From: a virus
Virus record (IMG/VR): IMGVR_UViG_3300021962_000010
Location: 1 to 38,599 of that record
Length of the DNA: 38,599 nucleotides
Reading direction: 5' to 3' (one strand)
A program made the position numbers and the translations under genes. Below the pieces are notes generated by a model, which had not been told where the DNA came from, ran no database searches, and worked only from the letters and a program-made list of their open reading frames with translations. Of the stretch, positions 1-6,719 are shown one piece after another; positions within the stretch are counted from its first letter, which is position 1, and each line of letters starts with the position of its first letter.

Positions 1-127
1 GACTCGCTTCGCTAGCGCTTGCGAGCCCCAGCGTACCACTAGCGTCAAGAGCCTGAGAGGCCTGCTGCTCCACGAGAAGACTGCAGAACCTAGCCACTGA
101 CAGGCTTTTGGGCTTGTGCTCAAGGAT
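1..127. repeat. Terminal direct repeat (circular contig overlap)
   Basis: Bases 1-127 are identical to bases 38473-38599. It reads as coding sequence of the gene that spans the junction (start codon at 172, stop at 38063), so joining the ends restores one intact reading frame. Most likely it is the overlap an assembler leaves when a circular or circularly permuted molecule is assembled at k=127; a true short terminal repeat is possible but less likely because the repeat lies inside a gene. Confidence 0.95.
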
Positions 128-172
128 GAAGTCGTACAGCTCAGGCTGCACTGTGAGGTTGATTCGCGGCAT
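1..172 (-). CDS. 5' part of junction-spanning replication-like protein (ribbon-helix-helix-like N-terminus)
   Basis: This is the beginning of the gene that continues at 38063-38599 on the circle. The ATG is at 172-170 on the minus strand. The first residues, MPRINLTVQPELYDFILEHK, look like a ribbon-helix-helix strand and helix (alternating hydrophobic strand, then an amphipathic helix). Joined with the other end the protein is 193 aa. The start lies just downstream of the phased AACGG repeats at 187-250, which suggests that this promoter region is controlled by a small DNA-binding protein, possibly this one. A GTG at codon 26 would drop the RHH-like part; the ATG keeps it and is preferred. 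Confidence 0.75.
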   Translation of the reverse strand, partial: MPRINLTVQPELYDFILEHKPKSLSVARFCSLLVEQQASQALDASGTLGLASASEAS

Positions 173-186
173 TACCGGCCAGTGCT

Positions 187-250
187 GTTTGGCGCCGTTA
201 TGAACGGCATGGAACGGATCGGAACGGTTTGGCGCCGTTCGGAACGAAGG
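187..250. promoter_or_regulatory. 10-bp-phased AACGG repeat array upstream of the early minus-strand operon
   Basis: Read in 10-base steps from 191 the sequence is GGCGCCGTTA, TGAACGGCAT, GGAACGGATC, GGAACGGTTT, GGCGCCGTTC, GGAACGAAGG. GAACGG falls in the same place in three consecutive steps, and its complement CCGTT lies in the flanking GGCGCCGTT copies. TTTGGCGCCGTT occurs twice (188-199 and 228-239). The array is immediately upstream of the minus-strand start at 172. One-turn spacing is typical of cooperative operators for RHH proteins, or of iterons. Confidence 0.7.
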
Positions 251-340
251 CTAGCGCCGATTAGCCGCAACGGAGCACCGGATCTGCGCTAGTCACCGAG
301 TCCCTTGCGACCCGCCGCAGGACTGCCTCATCAGCGCAGC

Positions 341-361
341 AAAAAGGCCCCTTGCGGGGCC
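341..361 (-). terminator. Intrinsic terminator after the RHH gene
   Basis: On the minus strand GGCCCC, loop GCAA and GGGGCC form a perfect 6-bp stem followed by TTTTT. It sits 6 bases past the stop of the 367-573 gene. The rest of the 251-340 gap holds scattered CTAGC/AACGG words but no gene that I can support. Confidence 0.85.
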
Positions 362-366
362 GTGCG

Positions 367-573
367 TCACTTGCCCTCACCGGGCCAGCGCTTCTTGATC
401 GGTGGGGCTGGCGGTAGGTCACCGAGGGCAACCTCCAGCCGGTAGGCGGCGAGGTTGCTGATCGAGCGGCCTTGGTTGTTGCTCTGCTCCACAAGGTGCT
501 CAGCAACGTGATGGCTGACGGTGATGGTCAACCGTTGCGGCCGGCGGGAGGCCAGCGATAGATCTGCGGGCAT
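367..573 (-). CDS. Ribbon-helix-helix DNA-binding protein
   Basis: A 68-aa protein starting at ATG 573 (a TTG 15 bases upstream is possible but unneeded). Residues about 13-50 (RRPQRLTITVSHHVAEHL followed by a turn with RSISNLAAYRLE) have the strand-helix-helix pattern of CopG/Arc/MetJ-type RHH proteins: a basic N-terminal strand, then two amphipathic helices with an SISN turn. The tail is short, proline-rich and basic. It is monocistronic, with its own terminator, and is separated from the gene upstream by an inverted repeat at 612-643. Such proteins bind tandem repeats as dimers of dimers, so the AACGG array at 187-250 is a candidate target; it may be the lysogeny or early-gene repressor. 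The role is inferred from context only. Confidence 0.75.
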   Translation of the reverse strand: MPADLSLASRRPQRLTITVSHHVAEHLVEQSNNQGRSISNLAAYRLEVALGDLPPAPPIKKRWPGEGK

Positions 574-611
574 GGTCGGAGATGGCAATCGCTAGCCGTC
601 GCAGGGCGGGA

Positions 612-643
612 CTAGCGCGTGTCAAAAGAATAAACTGCGCTAG
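612..643. promoter_or_regulatory. CTAGCGC/GCGCTAG inverted repeat in AT-rich spacer
   Basis: CTAGCGC (612-618) and GCGCTAG (637-643) are perfect 7-bp arms flanking an 18-bp AT-rich centre that contains a minus-strand TTGACA (625-620). It lies just upstream of the RHH gene. No good -10 was seen at the right spacing. Candidate operator; related CTAGC words occur in other intergenic gaps. Confidence 0.45.
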
Positions 644-649
644 CGGCAA

Positions 650-922
650 TTAACCAAGCTGCTGCAGATCAGCCTCATCCGCCACCAGCTCGCGGGCATC
701 CTCTAGAGCAACGAACGCCTGATCGAGGTGCCAGCGGAAGCGGGCCAGCGGTTCGCTCAGCACGGCCGGCAGGTCGTAGAACACCTGTGCCTCAGCCAAG
801 CAGCAGGCTGCCTCACGCACCCCAGCGCCGAGGTTTTCATAAGCAGTGCCCTTGCTGCTGAGTAGCTCCAGCAGAGTGCTGCGGTTGATCGGTTGAGCAG
901 TGAGATCGGTGGTCGCAGTCAT
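650..922 (-). CDS. Hypothetical phage protein, 90 aa
   Basis: Starts at ATG 922 (MTATTDLTAQPINRSTLLEL); the upstream extension to 982 would run through the inverted repeat of the control region and is not favoured. The sequence is acidic and mostly helical, with no recognisable domain. It is divergent from the serine integrase at 1009, so both are probably driven from the 923-1008 gap. By position it could be an excision or recombination-directionality factor, which often neighbours serine integrases, but nothing in the sequence shows this. Confidence 0.6.
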   Translation of the reverse strand: MTATTDLTAQPINRSTLLELLSSKGTAYENLGAGVREAACCLAEAQVFYDLPAVLSEPLARFRWHLDQAFVALEDARELVADEADLQQLG

Positions 923-939
923 GGTGCGGCTTTTCGGGT

Positions 940-986
940 GGTAGCAGGTGCCAACCCTGTCCAAACGTGGTTGGCTAGCCACTACC
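940..986. other. Candidate phage attachment site (attP) beside the integrase
   Basis: The left arm GGTAG-CAGGT-GCCAACC (940-956) and right arm GGTTGGC-TAGCCA-CTACC (969-986) are inverted copies with one gap, around a 12-bp centre CTGTCCAAACGT. A 47-bp imperfect dyad directly upstream of a large serine integrase is the expected size, position and architecture of attP. The right arm also holds a perfect 10-bp palindrome, TGGCTAGCCA (972-981), so an operator for the divergent promoters is the alternative. Confidence 0.45.
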
Positions 987-1008
987 GTAGCCGAAGGAGG
1001 TGTGCGGA

Positions 1009-2436
1009 ATGCGCATCGGGCTTTACGCCAGGGTGTCCACCGGCTCTGACGAGCAGGAGGCGGCGCTTGAGCAGCAGCTAGATCGGCTGCGGGCTGCGGC
1101 AGCAGGTCACGAAACGGTCGAGTTCATCGACGTGGCCTCTGGCACCAAAGACGACCGGCAACAGCTCAACGCTCTCATGGCTGCGTGCCGAGCCGGGCAG
1201 CTGGATCGGGTGATCTGCACGCGCTTGGATCGCCTGAGCCGCTCCATGGCCCACGGCGCTGAGCTGCTCAGCTACTTCAGCGCTGAGGACACGCCGAGCC
1301 TGTTGGCGCTGGATGACGCCTTGGACCTAGCCACCATCGGCGGGCGCTTGGTGGCGCGAATGCTGATCAACCTTGGCCAGGCCGAGAGCGAGCGACTCAG
1401 TGAACGGGTACGGCACGGACGGGCGTATCAGCGCAAGCAGCTAATACCGCTTGGACCGAAGGCGCCCTACGGCTACCGCTTTAACGCAGAGCGCAGCAAC
1501 TACGAGCTGGACCCTGAGACCGCCGACTCTGCCCGCTGGCTGGTGCAGCAGTTTTTGAAAGATGGACTGCTGCGACCGCTGCTGCGGCAAGCCAAGGAAC
1601 TGCCGGGTTGCCCGTGGACCAGCGTGCCAGGGATGCGCAGCTGGCTGATGAACCCGACCTTGGCGGGCTACCGGGTGTATGGGCACGACGAGAGCTACCG
1701 CGACGCCGATGGGCGGCTGAAGAAGCGACGGCTGAAGGCCGGTGTCTACAAGGAAGTGATTCCGCACGCGCATGAGCCGCTGATCACAGCGGTGGAGCAC
1801 GCCAAGGTGCAGGCGCTAATCCACGAGCACACCGACCGCAAGAGCAGCGGGTTGCTCAAGGGGTACGTGCGGGAGCTAACGAAGCTGGTCACCTGCAGCC
1901 ACTGCGGTCGGCAGATGAATTACCAGCACCATGTGCGGCTGGGACCGATCTATCTGCGCTGCGCTTATTTCCCCTGCGCCAGCGAGAAGCGCAATCGGAT
2001 CAAGGTGCAAACCGTCAAGGATGCGATCTGGGCGAAGTTGCAACAGCACAAGGAAAGGCTGCTGGCCTACGCGGTCGTGCAAAGCGGGCTGATGGCTGGC
2101 CAGCTAGATGAGGCGATTCTGCTGGAGAAGGAGATCCGCGAGCTTGAGCAGCGGCGCGATCCAGATCTCAGTGACGCCATCCTGCGCAAGCGGATGAAGC
2201 TGGAGTCAGCGGTGCAAATGCAGGGGCACCGCTTGGATGTGGAGCTGAAGGCTGGCGACATCCGCAAGGCGCTGAACGACCCGGCCTACTGGCAGCTGGT
2301 GCAGAACAACCCTGAAGCAACCCGGCGGATGTTCACCGACTGGGTAGAGCAGGTGCTGGTGCGGGATCGAGCGGTGGAAGCCGTGATGCTGCGCTTGGAC
2401 GGCTGCGGAGCTATCTCCTCCCTAGGGTTAGGCTAG
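1009..2436 (+). CDS. Large serine recombinase (phage integrase)
   Basis: A 475-aa site-specific recombinase. ATG 1009 follows AAGGAGG (994-1000) at good spacing, so it is preferred over GTG 1000. The resolvase catalytic domain starts at residue 1: IGLYARVST with nucleophile Ser10 and Arg8, then TRLDRLSR (residues 71-78) with the active-site arginines. A recombinase domain follows from about residue 145 (LGPKAPYGYRF), then a zinc ribbon near residues 297-325 (CSHCGRQM ... CAYFPC) and a coiled coil around residues 360-410. Length and order match integrases that join attP and attB without host factors. It implies a temperate lifestyle; the dyad at 940-986 is the candidate attP. Which direction it favours, and the directionality factor, cannot be told from sequence. 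Confidence 0.95.
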   Translation: MRIGLYARVSTGSDEQEAALEQQLDRLRAAAAGHETVEFIDVASGTKDDRQQLNALMAACRAGQLDRVICTRLDRLSRSMAHGAELLSYFSAEDTPSLLALDDALDLATIGGRLVARMLINLGQAESERLSERVRHGRAYQRKQLIPLGPKAPYGYRFNAERSNYELDPETADSARWLVQQFLKDGLLRPLLRQAKELPGCPWTSVPGMRSWLMNPTLAGYRVYGHDESYRDADGRLKKRRLKAGVYKEVIPHAHEPLITAVEHAKVQALIHEHTDRKSSGLLKGYVRELTKLVTCSHCGRQMNYQHHVRLGPIYLRCAYFPCASEKRNRIKVQTVKDAIWAKLQQHKERLLAYAVVQSGLMAGQLDEAILLEKEIRELEQRRDPDLSDAILRKRMKLESAVQMQGHRLDVELKAGDIRKALNDPAYWQLVQNNPEATRRMFTDWVEQVLVRDRAVEAVMLRLDGCGAISSLGLG

Positions 2437-2456
2437 CCGCTAGCGAAGACTCAACA

Positions 2457-3119
2457 TTGGATCACGACCGCTACCAGCACCCGCCCCTAGCCACCCGCCA
2501 GCGCTTTGGCCGCACCTTGACCGCATGGTGCAACCGCAACGGTTGGATTCACAGCACCCTGCACGAGTGGGGTGAGCAGGCTGGGTTTCCGGCCGTGCGC
2601 GACAGCAGCTTCAACAAGCTGCAGAACGCCAAGACCGAGCAGCCGCAACCGCTCACCTTCATCCAACTGGCACTGGCTAATGCTCGGGTGGCCGACGGGG
2701 ACTACAGCGGCGTGACGGATCGGCGGCTGAAAGATCGGCTGAAGGATTCCGAAGCGATCTGCGATGCCAAGGGCCAGCCGTGGCGAGCTACCGAGTTCTT
2801 CTCGCACTTCATCGGTGAGCTGGAGCCGCCGGAATGGCTGCAGCAGCCGGAGCCGTTGAGCGAAGCCGAGGCCAAGGCGCTGAGCGAGCAGCACCGCGAG
2901 CGTTTTGCCGCGATCACGCAAGCGCAGCAGCTAACGCCGGCAGCGGCGTGGAAGCAGCTGGAGCAGCACTGCCAAGGCTTGAACGCCGCGCAGCGCGACA
3001 TCCTGCGCAACGTGTTGAGTGGCTGGCATGAGTGGACGCCGAGCGAATGGGAGGCAATCACGGCTAACGGCTCCGATCCGGTAGCCGATGCACTAGCGGC
3101 GATGGAGAAGACCGCTTGA
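2457..3119 (+). CDS. Hypothetical protein, possible HTH regulator, 220 aa
   Basis: Begins with TTG at 2457; I saw no earlier ATG, and the gap after the integrase (2437-2456) holds CGCTAGCGAAG, a recurring intergenic word. Residues 15-70 (FGRTLTAWCNRNGWIHSTLHE then a stretch ending NAKTEQPQPLTFIQLALAN) are compatible with a divergent helix-turn-helix followed by a helical bundle, as in small cyanobacterial prophage regulators. The rest is charged and helical with many Glu, Gln and Trp. By place (next to the integrase, first gene of the plus-strand early cluster) it could act in the lysogeny decision. I do not recognise a family with confidence. Confidence 0.6.
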   Translation: MDHDRYQHPPLATRQRFGRTLTAWCNRNGWIHSTLHEWGEQAGFPAVRDSSFNKLQNAKTEQPQPLTFIQLALANARVADGDYSGVTDRRLKDRLKDSEAICDAKGQPWRATEFFSHFIGELEPPEWLQQPEPLSEAEAKALSEQHRERFAAITQAQQLTPAAAWKQLEQHCQGLNAAQRDILRNVLSGWHEWTPSEWEAITANGSDPVADALAAMEKTA

Positions 3120-3188
3120 CCACCTAGCGAAGGCTAGCCTAGGATGCACGGGTGCTGCAGCGACGCGGCACCCGATACCACCGCATCC

Positions 3189-3887
3189 ATGACTGATTTC
3201 CCGCAGCTTGGTGGGGTCATCTCTCCTGATGACATCTCCACCAAGGGCAGTGGCTCGTATGCCGCTGACTATGTGAACTGGGCCAAGATCGCCCACCTGC
3301 TTCATGTTCACGCCCCCGGTTGGCAATTCCAGCTCAGCAGCGCCCCCGATGGCGGCCACGTCTGGAAAGCACCCGATGGCTCCGGCTATGTCGTTGGCTA
3401 CTTCGTCAACGGCGATCTGGTGACGCCTGACTTCCCGCAGGCGTGCATGGACAACCGCAACAACCCGATCCCGTTTGAGCGGATCACGGCGCGGACGCTG
3501 ACCGACACGCATCGCCGCTGCCTCTGCACGGCTGCTGCCTTCACCTTTGGCCTTGGCTACGAGCTGTGGGCGCGAGTCGAGGTAGAGAACCCGATGCGCG
3601 ACGACGACGCGCAGCCTGCAGCGGCTAGCGCTAGCAAGTCACCAGCCGCCAAGGTGACGCCAGCCAAGAAGGCGCCCAGCTCCCCCAATCCAGATCGGCT
3701 CAGCGCCACCGAGATCCAAGAGCTGGTGGAGGCCGTGCTCAAGGTGTCGGATGAGCGTCGCAAACAGATCGTCTTGGCGTTTCAAGAGCGCTTCAGCCTG
3801 CCGCCTGACAAGAAGGCTGCCGACTACATCAAGACCGCCGCGCACCGCGACTTCCTGATGGAGCAGCTCCATGCCGCCGTCGCCTGA
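3189..3887 (+). CDS. DUF1071 (Sak3-like) single-strand annealing protein
   Basis: A 232-aa protein starting at ATG 3189. Residues 20-135 fit the DUF1071 pattern of phage ssDNA-annealing proteins: ADYVNWAKIAHLLHVHAPGW near the start, a strand-rich middle (GYVVGYFVNGDLVTPDFPQ), CMDNRNNPI, and the closing TLTDTHRRCLCTAAAFTFGL helix that resembles the RCLVKA-AxxGLG motif. An Ala/Lys/Pro linker (about residues 150-180) and a C-terminal helical domain follow. The protein would promote annealing of complementary strands in phage recombination and replication, probably with the exonuclease at 36296-37175 and RusA at 32729. The 15 residues upstream of ATG 3189 look like leader. Confidence 0.75.
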   Translation: MTDFPQLGGVISPDDISTKGSGSYAADYVNWAKIAHLLHVHAPGWQFQLSSAPDGGHVWKAPDGSGYVVGYFVNGDLVTPDFPQACMDNRNNPIPFERITARTLTDTHRRCLCTAAAFTFGLGYELWARVEVENPMRDDDAQPAAASASKSPAAKVTPAKKAPSSPNPDRLSATEIQELVEAVLKVSDERRKQIVLAFQERFSLPPDKKAADYIKTAAHRDFLMEQLHAAVA

Positions 3888-4104
3888 TGAGCACATCCGA
3901 CTTGCTCACGCGCATGTATGCGATGCCATCCGAGGCATTGAATCGACAGCAGCAGATGCTTATGCAGAAGCTGCATACAACGCTCGCCTCACCTATTTCG
4001 GCAACCACTGCGCGAAGCGGGCGCTCCTCCAGCGCATCCGCGCTGATCTCAAGCTCTTGCAGCGATCCGTATCTGCACCGGGTGTATTGGCTGCTGAGGA
4101 ATAG
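3871..4104 (+). CDS. Hypothetical small helical protein, 77 aa
   Basis: ATG 3871 lies inside the end of the annealing-protein gene (17-bp overlap). The product is helical and alanine-rich with a basic middle (HCAKRALLQRIRADLKLLQR), and codon choice is like that of its neighbours. The overlapping frame that starts at ATG 3887 gives a Ser/Thr-rich sequence over the same stretch, which is what an out-of-frame reading of this gene would look like, so this frame is preferred for 3871-4104. Function unknown. Confidence 0.6.
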   Translation: MPPSPDEHIRLAHAHVCDAIRGIESTAADAYAEAAYNARLTYFGNHCAKRALLQRIRADLKLLQRSVSAPGVLAAEE

Positions 4105-4330
4105 GGACGGCGCTTACCTTGCTGCACTTTGCGGCAATGCGCTGCAGTGGGTGCAATCAGCCAATGCCGTGCCGGTGGAATGCCGCTTTTGCACCTATCA
4201 GCGCGTGAAGTCGTACTGGCTTCAACTACGCGAGTGGGCGGCATTAGAGGATGAGGGGTTATCCATTGCACCCGTTGATTTCTATGCCCACCGCTCAACG
4301 CCTTACCTCTGGTGCGCTTGCGATGACTAG
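4082..4330 (+). CDS. Hypothetical Cys/Trp-rich protein, about 82 aa
   Basis: The well-composed part of this frame begins near DPYLHRVYWLLRNRDGAYLA. A GTG at 4082 gives 82 aa; the far upstream ATG at 3887 (coupled TGATG with the annealing protein) would add 65 Ser/Thr-rich residues that look like a shadow of the 3871-4104 gene. The protein carries CRFC and WCAC motifs, possibly a metal site, and many aromatic residues. Unknown function; the start is uncertain. Confidence 0.5.
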   Translation: MYWLLRNRDGAYLAALCGNALQWVQSANAVPVECRFCTYQRVKSYWLQLREWAALEDEGLSIAPVDFYAHRSTPYLWCACDD

Positions 4331-4526
4331 CACTAGCAAAGGCAAGCCCGCTCCCAGGCGGCGCTACGGGCGCAGCACCAAAAGCGTGGCTGTCTGCGCC
4401 CACCTCTGGCCCGACGTGATGGAACTGATTCGCCAGCACGCCGACGAGCACCAGCTCACCCCTAGCGGCGCGGTGCATGACGCCCTGCGCCGTTACTTCA
4501 ACCTTCCCTCCTTGACTGATGCCTGA
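4323..4526 (+). CDS. Small RHH-like DNA-binding protein, 67 aa
   Basis: ATG 4323 is chosen over 4251 because the extension overlaps the preceding gene. A basic N-terminal tail (SKGKPAPRRRYGRSTK) is followed by SVAVCAHLWPDVMELIRQHA and a second helix with a TPSGAVHDALRRYF turn. This is the strand-helix-helix layout of ribbon-helix-helix proteins, with a hydrophobic strand and an S/T-P helix cap. It overlaps the next gene by 8 bp. It is one of three RHH-like proteins in this genome and could be an early transcription regulator. The target is unknown. Confidence 0.6.
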   Translation: MTSTSKGKPAPRRRYGRSTKSVAVCAHLWPDVMELIRQHADEHQLTPSGAVHDALRRYFNLPSLTDA

Positions 4527-4806
4527 CTTCGCACCTGACGCCTTCACTCTTTGGTTCACTTGCAACCAAGACAAGAAAACAGAAGGCGCCTACTGGGCTT
4601 CTTCAGAAGTGCCAGTGGATGAGATTGAGAAGCTCTACAACTGGGCGCTAACGCAAAACCCGGTGGCCAACGACAAGGGCCAGCCCTGCGTGCAGCTGCG
4701 GGCCAATCTGCGCCCCCGCACCAGCAAAGCGGGCAATGAGTATCTGCTGCTGGCGGTGAGCGATCAAAAGGCCAAGGCTGATTCACCCGCAGCGATGCCG
4801 TTCTGA
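4519..4806 (+). CDS. Possible phage ssDNA-binding protein, 95 aa
   Basis: The protein alternates strands (FTLWFTCNQDKK, EYLLLAVSD) around a helix (VDEIEKLYNWALTQ) and ends in a flexible tail closing with AAMPF. A terminal Pro-Phe is the host-protein docking tip of SSB proteins, and the gene lies in a recombination/replication cluster two genes after an annealing protein. However, no clear OB-fold signature is visible and the tail is not strongly acidic. I call it SSB-like with reserve. Its stop overlaps the next ATG as ATGA-type coupling. Confidence 0.45.
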   Translation: MPDFAPDAFTLWFTCNQDKKTEGAYWASSEVPVDEIEKLYNWALTQNPVANDKGQPCVQLRANLRPRTSKAGNEYLLLAVSDQKAKADSPAAMPF

Positions 4807-4970
4807 TGAATCCCGATTGCAATCCCGTGGAGCAGCAGGCTGTCCAAGACCGCCTAGAGGCTGCCTACCAAGCCAGCGGCCGCGATCAGCTGCCTGATGG
4901 CAACCCGCTCAAGTCCACCTACACCGGTCTGCTCACCAAAACCGATGACGACAACGCATCAGCCGCTTGA
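4806..4970 (+). CDS. Hypothetical small protein, 54 aa
   Basis: ATG 4806 overlaps the stop of the preceding gene (TGATGA). The product is an acidic peptide with AAYQASGRDQLPDGN followed by PLKSTYTGLL. The pattern resembles short cyanophage and Synechococcus proteins with a YxxxGRD...H/NPxxxxYTGL core, which I recall only as hypothetical proteins. Tight coupling on both sides supports it as a real gene. Confidence 0.55.
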   Translation: MNPDCNPVEQQAVQDRLEAAYQASGRDQLPDGNPLKSTYTGLLTKTDDDNASAA

Positions 4971-5100
4971 AGATCTGCTTGCTGAGTGGTGGCGCGACAG
5001 CTACCCCCACGCCTCACCGATTAACAACCAAACCGCCAGCTTGATCGTGGCCTTTGCCGCTTGGGTGCTGGCCCGTAGGGCACGGGAGGCAGCGGAGTGA
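4945..5100 (+). CDS. Hypothetical small protein, 51 aa
   Basis: Starts at ATG 4945 (MTTTHQPLEDLLAEWWRDSY), overlapping the end of the previous gene, and ends in a GTGA overlap with dCTP deaminase. The C-terminal half (ASLIVAFAAWVLARRAREAA) is a helix that could be amphipathic or a weak membrane segment followed by a basic end. Unknown function. Confidence 0.5.
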   Translation: MTTTHQPLEDLLAEWWRDSYPHASPINNQTASLIVAFAAWVLARRAREAAE

Positions 5101-5678
5101 TCAAGGCCGACCACTGGATCCGCGAGCGTGCCGCCAGCGGCATGATCCAGCCCTTTGAGCCCACCCTGATCCGGCAGATCGCTAGCCACAAGGTGCTCAG
5201 CTACGGCTGCAGCTCCTACGGCTACGACATCCGCCTCTCACCAGCGGATTTCCGCGTGTTCCAGCATGTGCCGGGCACGATCATGGACCCCAAGGCGTTC
5301 AACCCCGACAACCTGCGCAACGTCGAGCTGAAGAGCGACGAGCGCGGTCGCTACTTCGTGCTGCCGGCCCATAGCTACGGCTTGGGTGTGGCCTACGAAA
5401 AGCTCAGCGTGCCGGAGAACGTCACGGTGATCTGCCTGGGCAAGTCCACCTATGCCCGGATGGGGGTGATCGCGAACATGACCCCAGCGGAAGCGGGCTG
5501 GCGCGGGCACCTCACCTTGGAGTTCTCCAACTCCAGCGGTGCCGACTGCCGCATCTATGCCAACGAGGGCATCTGCCAGCTGCTGTTCTTTGAAGGTGAA
5601 CCCTGTGAGGTCACCTATGAGAAACGCTCCGGCAAATACCAAGACCAGGAGCACACCGTGACCTTGGCCACGGTCTAA
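5097..5678 (+). CDS. dcd: dCTP deaminase
   Basis: At 193 aa it has the normal length for Dcd, which deaminates dCTP to dUTP in thymidylate synthesis as a trimer in the cytoplasm. Visible family motifs are SSYGYDIRL (residues 39-47), GKSTYARMG (115-123) with the substrate-binding Ser and Arg, EAGWRGHLTLEFSN (132-145) with the probable catalytic Glu142, and GICQLLFF (158-165) of the trimer interface. The GTG start at 5097 overlaps the preceding stop as GTGA. Phages carry this enzyme to raise dTTP supply during replication; the host usually has its own copy. No truncation or missing motif is seen. Confidence 0.95.
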   Translation: MIKADHWIRERAASGMIQPFEPTLIRQIASHKVLSYGCSSYGYDIRLSPADFRVFQHVPGTIMDPKAFNPDNLRNVELKSDERGRYFVLPAHSYGLGVAYEKLSVPENVTVICLGKSTYARMGVIANMTPAEAGWRGHLTLEFSNSSGADCRIYANEGICQLLFFEGEPCEVTYEKRSGKYQDQEHTVTLATV

Positions 5679-5804
5679 TTGAAGAGGGTGGCAGGTAGCC
5701 AGGGCTCACGCACCACTGGCCTCACCGCAGCCTGCCGCTACGGACGCTTCGAGCCTTGTTAGAGGTCGAGCCAAAAGTTTAGCAACTTCTCCCTATTGCC
5801 GCTG
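5679..5804 (+). promoter_or_regulatory. Structured leader before the sigma factor
   Basis: This 126-bp gap has no gene. Nested inverted repeats are present: outer GGCAGG/CCTGCC (5690-5695 and 5731-5736) and inner GCCAG/CTGGC (5698-5702 and 5716-5720). No T-run follows, so a simple terminator is unlikely. A TTGTTA at 5758 is a possible -35, but no convincing -10 follows. The hairpin may separate dcd from the sigma gene or act in the leader. Confidence 0.4.
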
Positions 5805-6719
5805 ATGGCGCACCTTGCCAGTTCCGTTGACTGGATCCTCAAGCAATCCCACCGCTATCCGTTACTCACAGCAGATGAAGAGATCACCTTGGCCCGTCAG
5901 GTGCAGGACTGGCTGGCCCTCGGTGAGATCAAACGCCCGACCGTCAAACAGCGGGCGATCATCCGCAAAGGGCAACGTGCCCGCGAGCGCTTCTACCTCT
6001 CCAACATCCGCCTAGCGGTCAACTGCGCCGGGAAATACGCGGGCTGCTCCGGCACCTTGACCCTGGAAGACCTGATCCAAGAGGGTCTGCTTGGCTTGGA
6101 TTCCGCCATCAACAAGTTCGATCCGACCCTCGGCTACAAGTTCTCCACCTACAGCTACTGGTGGATTCGCCAAGGGATCATCCGCTCAATCAACAAATAC
6201 AGCCGGTTGATCCACCTGCCGACAGCGGCGAATGATTCGATCCGCAAGGCGATGGATTACATGCGGGACTACAGCCGGATTCACGGCAAGCTGCCGCCGG
6301 TGGCGGAGGTCGCTGAGGTGTGCGAGATCGGCACCAGAACCCTGCTGGCCTATCTCAATCACAACGCCAGCTTGATCAGCCTGGATTCACTGATGCCCAA
6401 CAGCAGTGAACCCAGCACTTGGATGGATGTGGTGGCTGATCAAAGCGATAACGGCCCGCAAGTGAACGACAGCGAGGTGTTGGCCGATGTGGTCTTGCGC
6501 GAAGTGAACAAGCTGCCCGAGCAGCTGCAGCGCATCGTCAAGCAGCGCTACCTCAACGGGGAAAAGCGACCGACCACCTACAAGGTCTTGGGGCAAGAGA
6601 TCGGCACCTCCCGCGAGACCGTGCGCCATCTCCATGATGAAGCGCTGAATAGCCTGCGCCTCAAGCTGGGCGATCTAAGAGGGCAAGATTACATTCAAGC
6701 TCTGCAATCCGCCGCGTAG
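5805..6719 (+). CDS. Group 2-like sigma-70 factor
   Basis: A 304-aa sigma factor from ATG 5805 (TTG 5796 would add three residues). Region 1.2 is near residues 3-35 (VDWILKQSHRYPLLTADEEI); region 2 near residues 65-125 contains NIRLAVNCAGKYAG, LTLEDLIQEGLLGL, KFDPTLGYKFSTYSYWWIRQ (regions 2.3/2.4) and SRLIHLPTA. Region 3 follows, and region 4 near residues 235-295 has ETVRHLHDEALNSLR in its helix-turn-helix. It resembles cyanobacterial group 2 factors and so should recognise near-consensus promoters, redirecting host RNA polymerase to phage genes. A phage-borne complete sigma is uncommon. It stands alone after a structured leader, converging on the small minus-strand gene at 6661. Confidence 0.92.
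   Translation: MAHLASSVDWILKQSHRYPLLTADEEITLARQVQDWLALGEIKRPTVKQRAIIRKGQRARERFYLSNIRLAVNCAGKYAGCSGTLTLEDLIQEGLLGLDSAINKFDPTLGYKFSTYSYWWIRQGIIRSINKYSRLIHLPTAANDSIRKAMDYMRDYSRIHGKLPPVAEVAEVCEIGTRTLLAYLNHNASLISLDSLMPNSSEPSTWMDVVADQSDNGPQVNDSEVLADVVLREVNKLPEQLQRIVKQRYLNGEKRPTTYKVLGQEIGTSRETVRHLHDEALNSLRLKLGDLRGQDYIQALQSAA

Noticed and set aside
3887-4081. N-terminal 65 residues of the 147-aa frame starting at ATG 3887
   Set aside because: Ser/Thr-rich and antiphase to the better-looking 77-aa gene at 3871-4104. The start codon coupling is attractive, but protein quality favours a later start.
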